DNA from: Escallonia rubra
Taxonomy: Eukaryota; Streptophyta; Magnoliopsida; Escalloniales; Escalloniaceae
NCBI GenBank assembly: GCA_033065855.1
Contig: JAVXUO010002652.1
Span: 1-64,000, forward strand
Direction of reading: 5' to 3'
DNA length: 64,000 bases
The notes under the pieces were generated by a model. The model searched no databases. It was given only the letters and a program-made list of their open reading frames with translations, and was not told the origin of the DNA. The translations under genes were made by a program, and so were the position numbers. Positions 11,387 through 21,975 of this stretch are shown here, piece by piece. Each line of letters starts with the position of its first letter. Position 1 is the stretch's first letter.

Positions 11387-11818
11387 ATGTCATATACTCC
11401 ACGAGATATTTTTGAAGCAATGGGTCGTTATTGGGCGGGCGAAGATGAATTTCACTATTCTTTGCGTCCAAATTTGCGTTACTCATCACGCTATGTTAAT
11501 ACATTACATGCAGAATGGTCTTATCGGATGAATGAATATGAGGTCTTAGTAGCTGATTCACGGCACATGAATATAGCCATACCTCGACAAAAGGCAATCA
11601 ACATGCCTCGAATTACACACATGGAGCTTGAAAGGGCACTGCATCGAATACGTGAAGACAATAACAGAATGAGAGTTCGTCAAAGTAGGCATAACTTACG
11701 TCGTATGTCACGTGATGCACATGAAGATGGCAACAAGAATGAAGCACAAGTATACTGGAACATGAGCTTCGAACTTGGATCTGTTTCCGATGCTCCAGTG
11801 TCAGATGAAGATGACTGA
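11387..11818 (+). CDS. Unknown 143-aa protein, MULE accessory candidate
   Basis: Starts at the first in-frame ATG (11387) and is open for 143 codons. The N-terminal part has aromatic residues (YTPRDIFEAMGRYW); the middle carries HAEWSYRMNEYEVL; a basic helical region ends RIREDNNRMRVRQSR; the tail is acidic (SDAPVSDEDD). It aligns with the minus-strand ORF at 10663-10968, so the two are divergent paralogs about 420 bp apart. No known domain was recognised. The helical basic stretch could bind DNA or RNA or mediate dimerisation; this is speculation. It is intact, unlike the transposase. Confidence 0.55.
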   Translation: MSYTPRDIFEAMGRYWAGEDEFHYSLRPNLRYSSRYVNTLHAEWSYRMNEYEVLVADSRHMNIAIPRQKAINMPRITHMELERALHRIREDNNRMRVRQSRHNLRRMSRDAHEDGNKNEAQVYWNMSFELGSVSDAPVSDEDD

Positions 11819-12252
11819 AGATCAAGTTCTTCTAAGGCTATAAGGCCTCCGCTTAGGCCGGGGTTCGGGAAGGTCGGAACTAGGTGTCTGGTTCGTGCGA
11901 ACCATTTTCTGGTCCAAGTTGCAGACAATGATCTGCACCACTATGACGTGAGATCCTCAGCTGTGCACCTTTTGTGCGTGTGTGGGTTTTCGTGGTGCGT
12001 GGATGTATTACGATAATACTTCCTCGCAAATCATGTATTGTGTTAGCGTTTATATGTGCATTTGTCTATGTTGTGAGACTGGTCTACTGCGGCTCCTCCA
12101 ATGGTTCACTGTGTCAACGTTTCTTTGAAGAGCGGACGGCCCAACAGAGAACCAGCCTCCAACACTTATTTTTCCAATTTTGAAAACTGAAAAAAAGAGC
12201 AAAAAAAAAAAAAAAAACCGTGTCAAATGGCCCCTTATTTTTTTTGGTTTTT
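11819..12252. other. No gene recognised
   Basis: Moderately GC-rich at first, then an A-rich run near 12205. Likely 3' flank of the upstream ORF. A single decayed palindrome remnant may lie near 12130. Confidence 0.4.
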
Positions 12253-12805
12253 CTCTACATCCGCTATATAGTATAGCGAACGTTCAAGCAGAAAGACAGC
12301 TTCCAACACTTATTTTTTTGTTTATCTCTAAATCCGCTATACTATATAGCGGACGACCAAACAGAAAGACCACACTCCAACACTTAGTTTTTTCTTGGTT
12401 CTGGTCCACTATACTATATAGTGGATGGCCAAGCAGAGACAATTTTCTTGGTTCTCTCAATGTCCGCTATACTATATAGCGGACGACCAAGCAGAAAGAC
12501 CACACTCCAACACTTAGTTTTTTCTTGGTTCTCTACGTCCGCTATACTATATAGCGGACGTTCAAGCAGAGAGACAGTCTCCAACACTTAGTTTTTTCTT
12601 GGTTCTCTCAACGTCCGATATACTATATAGCGGACGGCCAACCAATTAGTTTTTCTTGGTTCTCTCTACGTTCCCTATACTATATAGCGGACGGCCAAGC
12701 AGAAAGACAGTCTCCAACACTTAGTTTTTTCTAGGTTCTCTTTCCGTCCGCTATACTATATAGCGGACGGCCAAGCAGAAAGACCCTCTCCAAAACTTGC
12801 CCACA
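12253..12805. repeat. ~75-bp tandem array with CCGCTATACTATATAGCGG palindromes
   Basis: Eight units start near 12253, 12330, 12402, 12460, 12535, 12611, 12668 and 12745. Each has the near-perfect palindrome CCGCTATACTATATAGCGG, then CCAAGCAGAAAGACAG, CTCCAACACTTAG and TTTTTTCTTGGTTCTC. Units vary from 57 to 77 bp. One unit (12402) has a compensating change on both sides (CCACTA...TAGTGG), so the pairing is kept although the sequence differs. Confidence 0.92.
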
Positions 12806-13022
12806 CTTTTTTTCCCACCTGTCAAAGAGGACTACAGATCAGTCAATGAGCCAAAATGCTATATCTGACCACAAATCAAACACTCAACTGAATTCAACAA
12901 CACAACGATATCGGTCAATCAAATCAATCGCATTCAACACCGATCAACTGATGTCAACACAAATCAAATCAATCGCATTCAACGATAAGGACAATTAAAA
13001 AAGTGAATATAATGTTACAATG
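12806..13022. other. Spacer with AATCAAATCAATCGCATTCAA repeats
   Basis: A short direct repeat (TCAAATCAATCGCATTCAAC) occurs near 12917 and 12963. Otherwise nothing is seen. Confidence 0.4.
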
Positions 13023-13940
13023 TCAATTGGGGCCCTCATCCCCTGCGGGATCCTCGTTATTACACGGATTTACAATAAACCTAATAGCTCTAGGCCGACC
13101 ATTGATAATTTGCCAAGCCATCCTATACCTAAAGCCTTGTATACATTCTCGGCTCCAGATGGTCTTCTTGAGGCTCTCAGACCGGCAAACGTAATCCATG
13201 TACATGCAGACGAAGACGTCGCAGTCCGAGGAATTATGTTGCTTGGGCCTACTCCTCTTCAATTGGAAAATGAGAGTCGGCATGACCGGTACCCTCTCTT
13301 GACGCCTACCATTGACCATGGCAGCAAATAGATTCTGCGAGAAACATAATAAGCATTAAACATTAAACATAGCAAACATAAGAAGATTAATCAGTTTTAC
13401 AATATGCAAGTTACAATAAGAAGTAAACATGATCTTACCATGGCATCCAACTGGCCTTGGTACATTTCAATCACACCCATCACAGAGGTATCATCGTAGA
13501 GACTGTCGATGACTGATACCGTCTTCTTTGCTGGTTCATAGCAAGCCAAGTACAAGTGGGAATTCCCTATAAATGGGATTGGAAACACGTCGGCAACACT
13601 TGCGCTCACTGGACTATCCCTAACAAGATATGCTTGTAGGTTAGCGGACGGTCTCCACTGGGGCTGGGCTCTCCCCTTTCTCCCCTTCCTCGAATTGCTC
13701 CAGTCTTCCCACTCCTGTAGCCATGAAAAAAAACATCCAAGAGAAAAACGCGCGGACCGAAGTTTGGCTGCTCTCGACACCTTTGCCTCAGAATTTGCAC
13801 GTAGTGTGAGATGACACCGTTGTCTAACCAAGCTCCCGGTGCCAGCGAGGCCAATTCTGTCCACGCGGCATTGTAATCCAAGCCCTCCGGGTGATCCACG
13901 TCATACGACGCTCCATCTTGGGGGGCCCGTTAAAATAACG
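13023..13940 (-). pseudogene. Ulp1-like (C48) cysteine protease, broken
   Basis: The family removes SUMO or related tags from proteins. Last exon 13023-13334 and penultimate exon 13440-~13935 (the last base retained is 13439), joined by an intron with GTAAGATC donor and CTCGCAG acceptor in matching phase. Catalytic residues can be placed: His in NSHLYL (13556-13558), Asp in VIDSL (13505-13507), Cys in SSDCDVFVC (13221-13223), with Gln in KQHN upstream. The usual DCG is DCD here. The 5' part (LDNGVISHYVQILRQR...FLLDVFF) is in another frame from the His/Asp part; the shift falls at an 8-base A run (13726-13733), so slippage is likely. A TAA lies shortly upstream of the first block. Ulp1-like genes are known cargo of plant MULEs. 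Confidence 0.75.
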
Positions 13941-13972
13941 GGCTGTGATTAGGTCGCATTTATGCGACTTTA

Positions 13973-16219
13973 CGGGCCTGGCTGGATGCCCTTTAGGATA
14001 TTGCTCTCGGGGGTTGACCGGCAAATCATGCCCTCCGCAGCGGGGGGGGGGAGCAAGAGCAAGGGATATTGGCCTCCAAAAGATGGTTCGGCCGGCTGAT
14101 AATCTCTTTCGGGGGCCCCGGCCGGCTGATATAGCTCTCCGGCCATTTCTTCCGCTGACTGATAATCCCCTTTAGGGGCGCCAAGTGGTCCCGCCCACAG
14201 GACAATGGGCAGTGCCTCGGTGAAACCGTAGTTTCCGAATGGCCAGTCTTGCGTGACTTGACTTTGAGATAGGGGTTGGGGTTCCGGGAACAAATTGAAT
14301 GAGGGGCCGCTGTAATCACCCCACGACGCTTGAGCCTGTCCCATCCCCGCTACAGAGGGACCACCAGCTCCCTGGCTCACCCCTGAAGTCTATCCCGAGG
14401 GATCACCGTATCCCTGGCTGACGCCCGTATAACCTATTCCCGGGCTGACGACTGAAGACTGTCCTGATGTTTGGCGCACAAAATTCCCGCAGCCTAAAGT
14501 CAGTGCAGCAGCCTGTTGGCGAAGTTCCTCGCCCATTGCGCTCACCAGATCCTTCCGCTCACTCAACTTCTAGAAGAATGCAAGCGAGGCATTGACCTAC
14601 ATCCAAAGAGATAAAAAAATAAGTAACTTCAAGCAGACATTTATATTCAACAAATTCAAGAGAAGTCATACTAGTTGGGCAACTTACGAGATTGTATGCC
14701 ATACGCTCATCGATCTGACCCCTAGGCGCATACCTCTCCCCGCGTTCAAAGTTTACTGGGGCGACTCTCCTCCGCGTGACGCGGTAGTACCATTCATCAT
14801 ACTGTTCGATGCTGATAACGGGGTCCGGATCCGAGACGATGGCCGCCAGTGTGTCCTGCCATGAACTCCAAAGCTCTATTTCGGCCGCACACAATTCGTG
14901 CGCATTGGCCTTGCCAAACCGTCCGACATCCGGTGGGTCCCTGTTAACCCTCATATCCGGGGCACCGGCTGGCAAACCCTGCTCCAACTCAAAATGGCGC
15001 ATTGCTCGGTCTGGCAGCTGCCACTCAGCGACCTTAAAGTGGATCTGGGGTGTGCGCTGTAACCCGGAAAGCGTGAAGACGAACGACTCTCCCACCCGTC
15101 GCGCCAAACGTATGTACGGTGCCTAATGCATTTGGCCCGGAGATACACGGTAGAACTCCCCCCGATAGTACGTAATGTTGTGATGGGGATCGACTCTCCT
15201 GCGGTAGTGGCTATCCCTCCGGTTGTACTCCCAAGCACGCAACCGAGGCCACACTTTATCGGTTTCATCCCTACGTGTTGGTGGACCGGGAGCAAGGTGT
15301 TCATAAGACCACACCTGAGAACACGGGCAAATTATATTGATATCGTCGATTCAAAAAAAAAAAAAAAAACAATAACGAAGATAGGATTTATATGATATAC
15401 CTGCAATAGCGAGAAACATGCACATATGACTTTGGCGTCGGACCTCGTTGCCTTGTGCAATGCTCGGTACAGATACGAAAGAACCGCTGCACCCCAGGCA
15501 TAATCCCCAACCTCCGACAGGTTACCCAACAATGGTAAATATTTCACGCTGGCCGTGTTCTTCGACGTCGTTGGGAATAAAATTGCCCCCATCACCCACC
15601 AGAGGAAGGCTTTTGTGTAAAGCACAACCTCACGGCCCGTATAGTTTTTCGGTAAAACCCCGTAGGTATCTACCAACCACTTCAACTTTATACCACCACT
15701 GCTAAATTGATCTTGGGGTATCGAAGTGAAGAAGTCCCTAGCGGTTCTCTTATTCGTTGCTTCTGACGGAGGAGCAATTACCGGCCGCCTTGTCACCGGT
15801 AACCCTAAGATGAACCTTACATCTTCTAGGGTAATTGTCATCTCTCTGAGCGGGAAGTGAAACGTATTCGTTTCACTTCTCCACCTCTCAACAAGGGCAC
15901 CTATCAAGGCCCGATCAAGTTGTTGAAATATCTGTCCATGCGTGAAAATCCCAAACCCAATTCCACGCAGTATTCTTTTCTGGGAGGTGTTCAGTTTCCA
16001 TGATGTGAACTCGCGAGATACTTCTACGGTGGTGAGAAGTTCTCTTTCCTACGAATTAACACTTACAATTTAAGCAAAACAAACGGTATACCATTGTTCG
16101 TAAGAATAAGAAAGTTGATGAATAATGTATCTTACTCCACCATCCCATATGAGCGTACTGATATAGTTGGCTTGGTCGTATAACACGGATGGATCTTCGG
16201 GTCCAGGGTTAAATTCCAT
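13973..16219 (-). pseudogene. Plant mobile domain (PMD) gene, four exons, three in-frame TAG codons
   Basis: Related to the MAIN/MAIL1 family of nuclear proteins and to PMDs carried by transposons. Exons: 16136-16219 (starts MEFNPGPEDPSVLYDQ), 15401-16048, 14688-15314 and 13973-14596. All introns are GT-AG and in phase. PMD blocks seen: ELLTTVEVSREFTSWKL, PLREMTITLEDVRFILGLPV, YAWGAAVLSYLYRAL, WSYEHLAPGPP and YDEWYYRVTRR. The last exon is a low-complexity, proline/glutamine/glycine-rich tail. TAG codons interrupt the frame at 15123-15125, 14570-14572 and 14390-14392. It lies upstream of, and in the same direction as, the Ulp1 pseudogene; whether both were one fused gene is not settled. Confidence 0.85.
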
Positions 16220-16714
16220 TTTTTGCAACTGAAATTATGGAAAAACCTTTTCAGTTTGAATTTTACGGTTTGGATTTTGATAATCGCTCGTAAAAATACG
16301 ACGCTAACACATGCATAATACATACAATGTTAGCATATACACTCATATGTATAATAGATATATATACATATATGGAATCGGATTTTACAAACGCTAGCAC
16401 ATGAACAAATACATACATATATAAAACGCAATATTCATCACAACTATCGATTACAAACAAAAAAAGTATAGATTTTGTGAACTTACGTGATCTATTAGGG
16501 TATTAACGGTGTTCTTAAGAAGGAATTGCGCAGATCTGCTTGTCAACGCCGCTGAGAAAATTTGTGAGTAGAAACAATGGAGAAGAGTGTCGTAGTTACT
16601 GTTTTCCGAATACCAATTACACGTCCGTTACACTGTATCGCGGACTATTACGTCCGCCAAACTGTATAGCGGACTCTGTATACCTGTCAGGGACGTGGCG
16701 GGCGACGGGACAGG
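16220..16714. other. 5' flank of the PMD gene, AT-rich
   Basis: About 280 AT-rich bases and then CCGCTA-type palindrome units near 16625 and 16650 leading into the right TIR. This would hold the PMD promoter. No clear TATA box was singled out. Confidence 0.4.
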
Positions 16715-16988
16715 ACCTGACAGGTGTCAGCCTAGGGGACGTCCGCGACACTGTATAGCGGATACTTTTTGTTGTCCTGTGTCAGGACTTCAATATCGTC
16801 TGGGATACAGTATAGCGGACGGTGCGGAGGGGCAAAAAGGTAAAAAAGGTCGTCCGCTATACAGTATGGCGGACGACTGAGAGTATTCGAAAAAGGCGCG
16901 ATCTGGGCCGTCCATCTTTCAGGATGGACGGCCAGATCGCGCTAGCAAAATAGCCTATTTTGCTAGTGCTCTCAACGGATCAGCTCCC
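16715..16988. repeat. Right TIR of the 11.2-kb MULE
   Basis: Reverse complement of 5805-6045, with an extra outer segment ending CTCTCAACGGATCAGCTCCC at 16988. The same outer end, GATCAGCTCCC, closes the related element at 20268, which supports 16988 as the true terminus. Confidence 0.8.
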
Positions 16989-17011
16989 ATATATATATGT
17001 AATTATATATA

Positions 17012-18365
17012 GGGAGCCGATAATTGGCCGTCCACGTGTACCCGTGGATGGCCCAGATTTGTCTTTTTTTTTTTTCTGCCCAAAGTGCTAACCGCTTATA
17101 AGAGTAGTGGTTAGTGCAAAAGCCAAAAATACCCTTTCATGTGCAAAATACCCTAACCCCCATCTTTGTAGCAGTTAGGGGCCCACCTAACCGCCACAAA
17201 GACTGGGGGTTAATGGCTCACAGTTTTAAGGAGACATGCCACCTAACCGCCACAAAGAGTAGCGACCGGTGGGCCCCTAACAGCTACTCTTTGTAGCGGT
17301 TACATGGGGTGCCTCTATAACTAGCTGGGATGTAGATTGCTACTGGTTTGCTGCTGGATGTGTTGACAACTGTAAATTTTTTGCCAGTTGCTTGCTTTGA
17401 AGCATCAAGGCAATTCAATGAAGCCTAAGTTGTTGAGAAATTGGTTTGGAATTTTATGCTGGTTGTCTCTCAAGCATGTTTTGTCCGTGTTTCTTCTTTC
17501 ATTTGAGGAAATGGCTTCTCTTTTTGTCTTGCTTGTCTGTGTTCTGTTTATCTTGTGATGAAGAAAATTTTCATGTTAATTTTCTATAGGGAATTATATT
17601 GAAGGAAAATGGAAAATTTGGAGATGCAGAAAGGATGTTTATACAAGTGAGTAAATATATTATACAAAACACAGACAATCACTTCTCCCTACGCTTTCTG
17701 GAAGTAGCTAAAGCACATGTCTATATGGTTTGGCTTTTTTGACCATCAAAATGGACTATTTATATGGTTTTAGCTTTTTGCTGTGCACTAGAGCTTTTAA
17801 ATTAATTCGTGGATATAAAGAAGATGTTAGTTCGGTTTGGTAATTAATTGTGTGGTATACCAGTCATAGATATTAAGTTGTCCTTTGAAACATTGATGCC
17901 GGTGTAGATTGTTCCGCTTTAGTCTACTACCTTCTCGGGGCATGGGTTTTTTTTAACAATTTCTCCTCATTCCTTCTTCTCCTGCATATTGAACATAATC
18001 CCCTGAAGTGTCCATTAGGGTGCATTGGGAGTATGCATACATTGCCATGTAACCGCTACAAAGAGTAGCGGTTAGGGGCCCACTGGCCGCTACTCTTCGT
18101 GGCGGTTAGGTGGGCTGTCTTCTTAAGACTGTGGGCCATTAACCCCCAGTCTTTGTGGCGGTTAGGTACGCCCCTAACCGCTACAAAGATTGGGGGTTAG
18201 GGTATTTTGCACATGAAAGGGTATTTTTGACTTTTGCACTAACTGCTACTCTTATAAGTGGTTAGCACTTTGGGCAGAAAAAAAAAAGGACAAAACTGGG
18301 CCATCCACGGGTACACGTGGACGGCCAGATATGTGGTTATTTCTCCACCGGTAGATATGGATCGG

Positions 18366-18368
<3 letters not shown>
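17012..18368. mobile_element. 1.36-kb non-autonomous MULE-like element
   Basis: TIRs 17012-17307 and 18045-18368 match in reverse complement over about 300 bp. Both contain several AACCGCTAC...GTAGCGGTT palindromes and, near the ends, GGCCGTCCACGTGTACCCGT followed by GGATGGCC. The interior (17308-18044) is unlike the TIRs. It includes a possible captured exon at 17591-17646 encoding GIILKENGKFGDAERMFIQ, flanked by TTTTCTATAG and GTGAGTAAAT splice-like sites. The source gene was not identified; the peptide looks like part of a helical repeat protein. Confidence 0.75.

Positions 18369-18420
<52 letters not shown>
18369..18420. repeat. (AT)n microsatellite
   Basis: Twenty-six or so AT dinucleotides between two MULE-like elements. 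Similar runs occur at 18668-18722, 20266-20302, 22927-22942, 23076-23108 and 25807-25830. Several of them touch element ends, suggesting TA-rich target preference. Confidence 0.95.
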
Positions 18421-18422
<2 letters not shown>

Positions 18423-18665
18423 GGGCCGATCCACATCTTCAGGTGAAGAAATAGTTATTTCTCCACCGGTGATCTGGTCGTCCACTAGAGCTTGTGGACG
18501 GCTCAGATTGAATATTTTGTAGACTAACTGCTACACTTAATAGCGGTTAGGAACTCACTCGGACTGAATGTATCATAAATAGCGAGGGATCCAGGAAAAT
18601 GGGGGGGCAAGCCTAACCACTACAAAGAGTAGCGGTTAGACAGAGTGGTGGAGATCTCTACCGGT

Positions 18666-18667
<2 letters not shown>
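18421..18667. mobile_element. Fragment or short member of the same MULE-like group
   Basis: Starts GGGGGCCGATCC, has the GTCGTCCACTAGAGCTTGTGG terminal hairpin type and ACTACAAAGAGTAGCGGTTA, and ends TCTACCGGTAGAT beside an (AT)n run. It has no coding content. Confidence 0.5.
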
Positions 18668-18722
<55 letters not shown>

Positions 18723-18724
<2 letters not shown>

Positions 18725-18814
18725 GTAGCGGACGTAAATTATCGTCCGCTACATTATGTAGCGGACGGCAAAACAGCGCTGGCAAGCCTGCCAGCGCTAG
18801 CAACGGATCAGCTA
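18723..18814. mobile_element. Partial copy of the small palindromic element seen at 22943-23075
   Basis: Shares ATTATCGTCCGCTACATTAT and GCGGACGGCAAAACAGCGCT with the element at 22943-23075. It is truncated on the left by (AT)n and abuts the Pack-MULE on the right. Confidence 0.6.
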
Positions 18815-19140
18815 GGAGCGATCCGTGGCCGTAGCAAACTGGGTTAAGTTGCTAGCGCGATCTGGCCGTCCACGCGCGATCTGTGGACGGTCCAGATTTT
18901 TTTTTTTTGCGTTTTTTTTAAGTCCGTCTGCTACATTATGTAGCGGACTATTTTTTGCAGTTTTTTGACAATAATACCCTCCGAGTCCGTCCGCTTATGT
19001 AGCGGACAAGTTTTCAGACTTTTTTTCTCTTTCTGTCATTAATGTTCTGAATTTTTTTTCTTTCTCTCTCTCTCTCTCTCCTTTCTCTCATCCGCTACAT
19101 AATGTAGCGGACTAATTTTCTCATATCTTTTTCTCTCTCT

Positions 19141-19208
<68 letters not shown>

Positions 19209-20266
19209 GCGAGATCTGAAGTCATCTTCTTATTTATGTTATTGACTGCTTGGTGTTTCTTGAACAGCCCTAGATCCTTGGTAAGAGATTACACTGGTGA
19301 AAAAAGTTAAATACCAAAATTCCCTAGTTGAAGCAGCCTGGGCAGTGCCATTGAGGTTGCGTCTTCGTCTTCGTCCTCGTCCGTGTAGAGGGAAGCACAA
19401 GCATCCACTGCCAGTAGGTCCCGTCAGAGATACCTTTTGGTTTCGGCTCACTCTTGATTTGGAAAGTAATTTGCAAAGAAGCTAACACTGTTCTTATCAT
19501 AGTCATTTTGTCAAACATCTTGTGTGCATTTATCTCCGAGGACTGGATTGGGCTGGGCGTCCTCAAAGCTATCACACCAATTCCTAATGAAGTACATGCT
19601 TTCAATTCGAAGCCGTCTCTGTCGGGTTATTGAAAGAAGCCAATCTATGTGCCATCCTTCTCACACTTGTACAGCAACACGACCCCAATCCATGGCCAAC
19701 TCCACACCCACTGACACTTTCGGCAAGAAGGTCCGGAAGCCTTACACCATAACCAAGTCCAGAGAGAGCTGGACCGACGAAGAAGAAGGCAACAATATGG
19801 AGGGAGCCTGCTGCGAGGAAGAAGGTAGTGACAAAAGGTGCTCTGCCAGGAGTGACGAGGTCGGCGAATACACCTACCCATTTGATTCAGACTCGCTGGA
19901 GAGAGGGAGAGAGAGAGAGAGAGAAGAGTCAGAGCATTAATGAAGGGAGAGAGAGAGAAAAAAAGATATGAGAAAATTTGTCCGCTACATTATGTAGCGG
20001 ATGAGAGAAAGGAGAGAGAGAGAAAGAAAAAAAAGTCAGAACATTAATGACAGAAAGAAAAAAAAAGTCTGAAAACTTGTCTGCTACATTATGTAGCGGA
20101 CGGACTCAGAGGGTATTATTGTCAAAAAAATGCAAAATATAGTCCGCTACATGGACTTAAAAAAAAAAGCAAAAAAAATATCTAGACCGTCCACAGATCG
20201 TGCGTGGACGGCCAGATTGCGCTAGCAACTTAACCTAGTTTGCTAGCGCTCTCAATGGATCAGCTC

Positions 20267-20268
<2 letters not shown>
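18815..20268. mobile_element. Pack-MULE carrying a REVEILLE-like MYB fragment
   Basis: TIRs 18815-19206 and 19897-20268 match in reverse complement over about 390 bp. They include GCGATCTGGCCGTCCACG hairpins, CCGCTACAT...ATGTAGCGG palindromes and long (CT)n/(GA)n tracts. The interior 19207-19896 is unrelated to the TIRs and holds a host gene piece (next entry). No transposase is present, so it depends on another element, plausibly the 11.2-kb relative whose right end has the same GATCAGCTCCC tip. Confidence 0.75.
19692..19900 (+). pseudogene. Captured REVEILLE/LCL-type MYB fragment
   Basis: The frame starting at ATG 19692 reads through KKVRKPYTITKSRESWTDEE, the hallmark start of the single-MYB SHAQKYF-class REVEILLE/CCA1-like clock proteins. 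The MYB domain stops there: the helices and the SHAQKYF signature are absent, and a different segment follows (ending GEYTYPFDSDSLE), possibly another exon of the same gene. It lies inside Pack-MULE TIRs. It cannot make a working MYB domain but could yield antisense or small RNA against the parent gene. Confidence 0.7.
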
Positions 20269-20302
<34 letters not shown>

Positions 20303-20305
<3 letters not shown>

Positions 20306-20599
20306 AAGCTGAAACTTTCGCTTATCATTGCGACTAATAGGATTTTTAGCCTTCATATTTGCGACACGTAGGATTTAAGGGGCTTTCTCTATGTGCCACC
20401 TAAGCGACATCTTTTGTTGTGAGAGTTTTGCTTAACTGGACTCTTCAAGTATATAAAGTGTCCAATTTTACTGTACCTCTTAACATGAGAGAGTCCAACC
20501 TTGTGATAACTCTTTACCAAAAAAGCCCTCGTAAATTCCTGCCAGTGTTTGTCATCTATATCCCCTAGAATTGTATCATTCTTTTTCGTCCACGCATTA
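20303..20599. other. No gene recognised
   Basis: Unique-looking AT-rich DNA between the Pack-MULE and the LINE fragment. Confidence 0.4.
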
Positions 20600-21975
20600 C
20601 TGGGTTAAGGAAGGATGCAGAAGCCATGCAAGGAGCAGAAATTGGCTGAGCAGTGGACTGCAAAACACTTATGTCTTACCAAGTTTCTTGAGCAGACCAA
20701 ATTGAAAGCAAGATCAGGGCCTTTGTTTGGCATGGTAAAGAAACTCACTACACTGAGCCAAAAGTTTCTTGGAAAGAGCTGTATCTCCCAAAAAAAGAGG
20801 GGGGACTAGGTAAAAAGAGACTCGCAGAGTGGAACAAGGTAGCAATCTGGAAACATATATGGAGTCTGGCAAGTAAAAAGGACTCAATATGGGTGAAGTA
20901 GTGTCACACATATGTTATAAAGCATAAACATCTGTGCACATTTAAACCCCCGGTGAATATATCATGGACCTGGAGAAAACTTGTCAAAATTAAAGACCAA
21001 ATGACTCAATTCTGTACATACAAGGTGGGAAATGGGAAGGATATATGGATATGGCTTAATAGATGGGCTGATGAGGAGACATTAGTTAACAGACTTGGGC
21101 GTAGAGTAGTGTATGATGCTGGATTGGATCTTAATAGCAAAGTCTGTGCTATTATTCCAGGGGACTCATGGAATTTACCAAACACCATATCAAATGAGCT
21201 GAGGTTTCTTAATCAGTTGTTGGAATCAACGCCTAGACCTGACAAGGGACAGCCATACAGAATAATATGGAACCTTCTACCTAGTGGGCATTTTACTATA
21301 AGATCAGCTTGGGAGGGTATTAGAACTGAAGCACCTGCAGTCTCTTGGTGGAAACTGATCTGGTTTCCAGGAAATATTTCCAAATGTGCTATGATACTTT
21401 GGTTAATTTGTAGAGGACGTATTAGAACAAAGAGTAAATTGAAAGCATGGAATATCATTCCAGATGATACATGTGTACTGTGCGGCAAACACCTTGAGAC
21501 CATTGATCATCTATTCATGCAACGCCAGTATGCACAGGAACTGTGGCAGTTGGTGCTGAGTAAACTGAAGGTTCAAATTAACAGGGTTCATGGACTCAAT
21601 TTCTTCATGAAGCAGTCAGAACATGCAGGGGGAAGAGCTTCCAAGCCAAAATGAATGAACTGGTTGTGGCATATGGCAGAAAAGAAATTTCAGAATCTTT
21701 GAACATAAAAGCTCCACTTTATAGGTATCTCTCTATATCATCCAACAGTGGATAAAGTATAGAGTCTACAGTTGGGAAAATCCTCCAGCTACAGAAAGGA
21801 ATAAAATTATCTGCCAAGCATGGGATATAAGCACTCAGAAAACGCTTAGAGGAGTAGCTTAGAGAAGGGATATCTAGTCATGTATATAAACTGTATAGTT
21901 TTTGAGATGTATGACTATATATAAATAGTTTGAGCTTAAAGGCAATACAAGGAATTTTGACAAAAAAAATAAAAT
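20600..21975 (+). mobile_element. 5'-truncated LINE, copy A (C-terminal ORF2)
   Basis: Encodes the end of a plant L1-type ORF2. Blocks seen are LPKKEGGLG-like and EWNKVAIWKHIWSLASKKDS (20790-20890), then ISWTWRKLVKIKDQ and a zinc-binding zf-RVT region with CVLCGKHLETIDHLF and preceding ILWLICRGRIRTKSKLKAW (21390-21530). Lesions include an in-frame TAG near 20898 and a stop at 21652. An A-rich tail lies near 21960. It is closely related to copy B on the minus strand (23680-47500, split by insertions). The catalytic reverse transcriptase core is not included. Confidence 0.85.

Larger units (their letters stand above)
5805..16988. mobile_element. 11.2-kb Mutator-like element (MULE) carrying several genes
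   Basis: Bounded by long TIRs (5805-6045 and 16715-16988) that match over about 240 bp. Inside, in order, are a FAR1/MURA-type transposase (+, broken), a palindrome-bearing 56-bp array, a B3 gene (+), a pair of related ORFs on opposite strands, a second palindrome array, a Ulp1-like protease (-, broken) and a PMD gene (-, broken). The gene content marks it as an originally autonomous MULE with added cargo. Ulp1 cargo is known from plant MULEs, and PMD is known to occur in plant transposons. The left end lacks the outermost ~36 bases present at the right end and starts in a (TA)n run, so no target duplication could be confirmed. Confidence 0.85.

Noticed and set aside
14809-15126. Plus-strand frames opposite the PMD exons
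   Set aside because: They are shadows of the well-supported minus-strand PMD coding sequence.
13023-16219. One fused PMD-Ulp1 gene
   Set aside because: Same strand and adjacent, but the ~70 bases between them contain stops and two small hairpins and no convincing splice pair; kept as two broken genes.
18239-18485. Frames made of Tyr-Ile repeats
   Set aside because: Direct translation of the (AT)n microsatellite.
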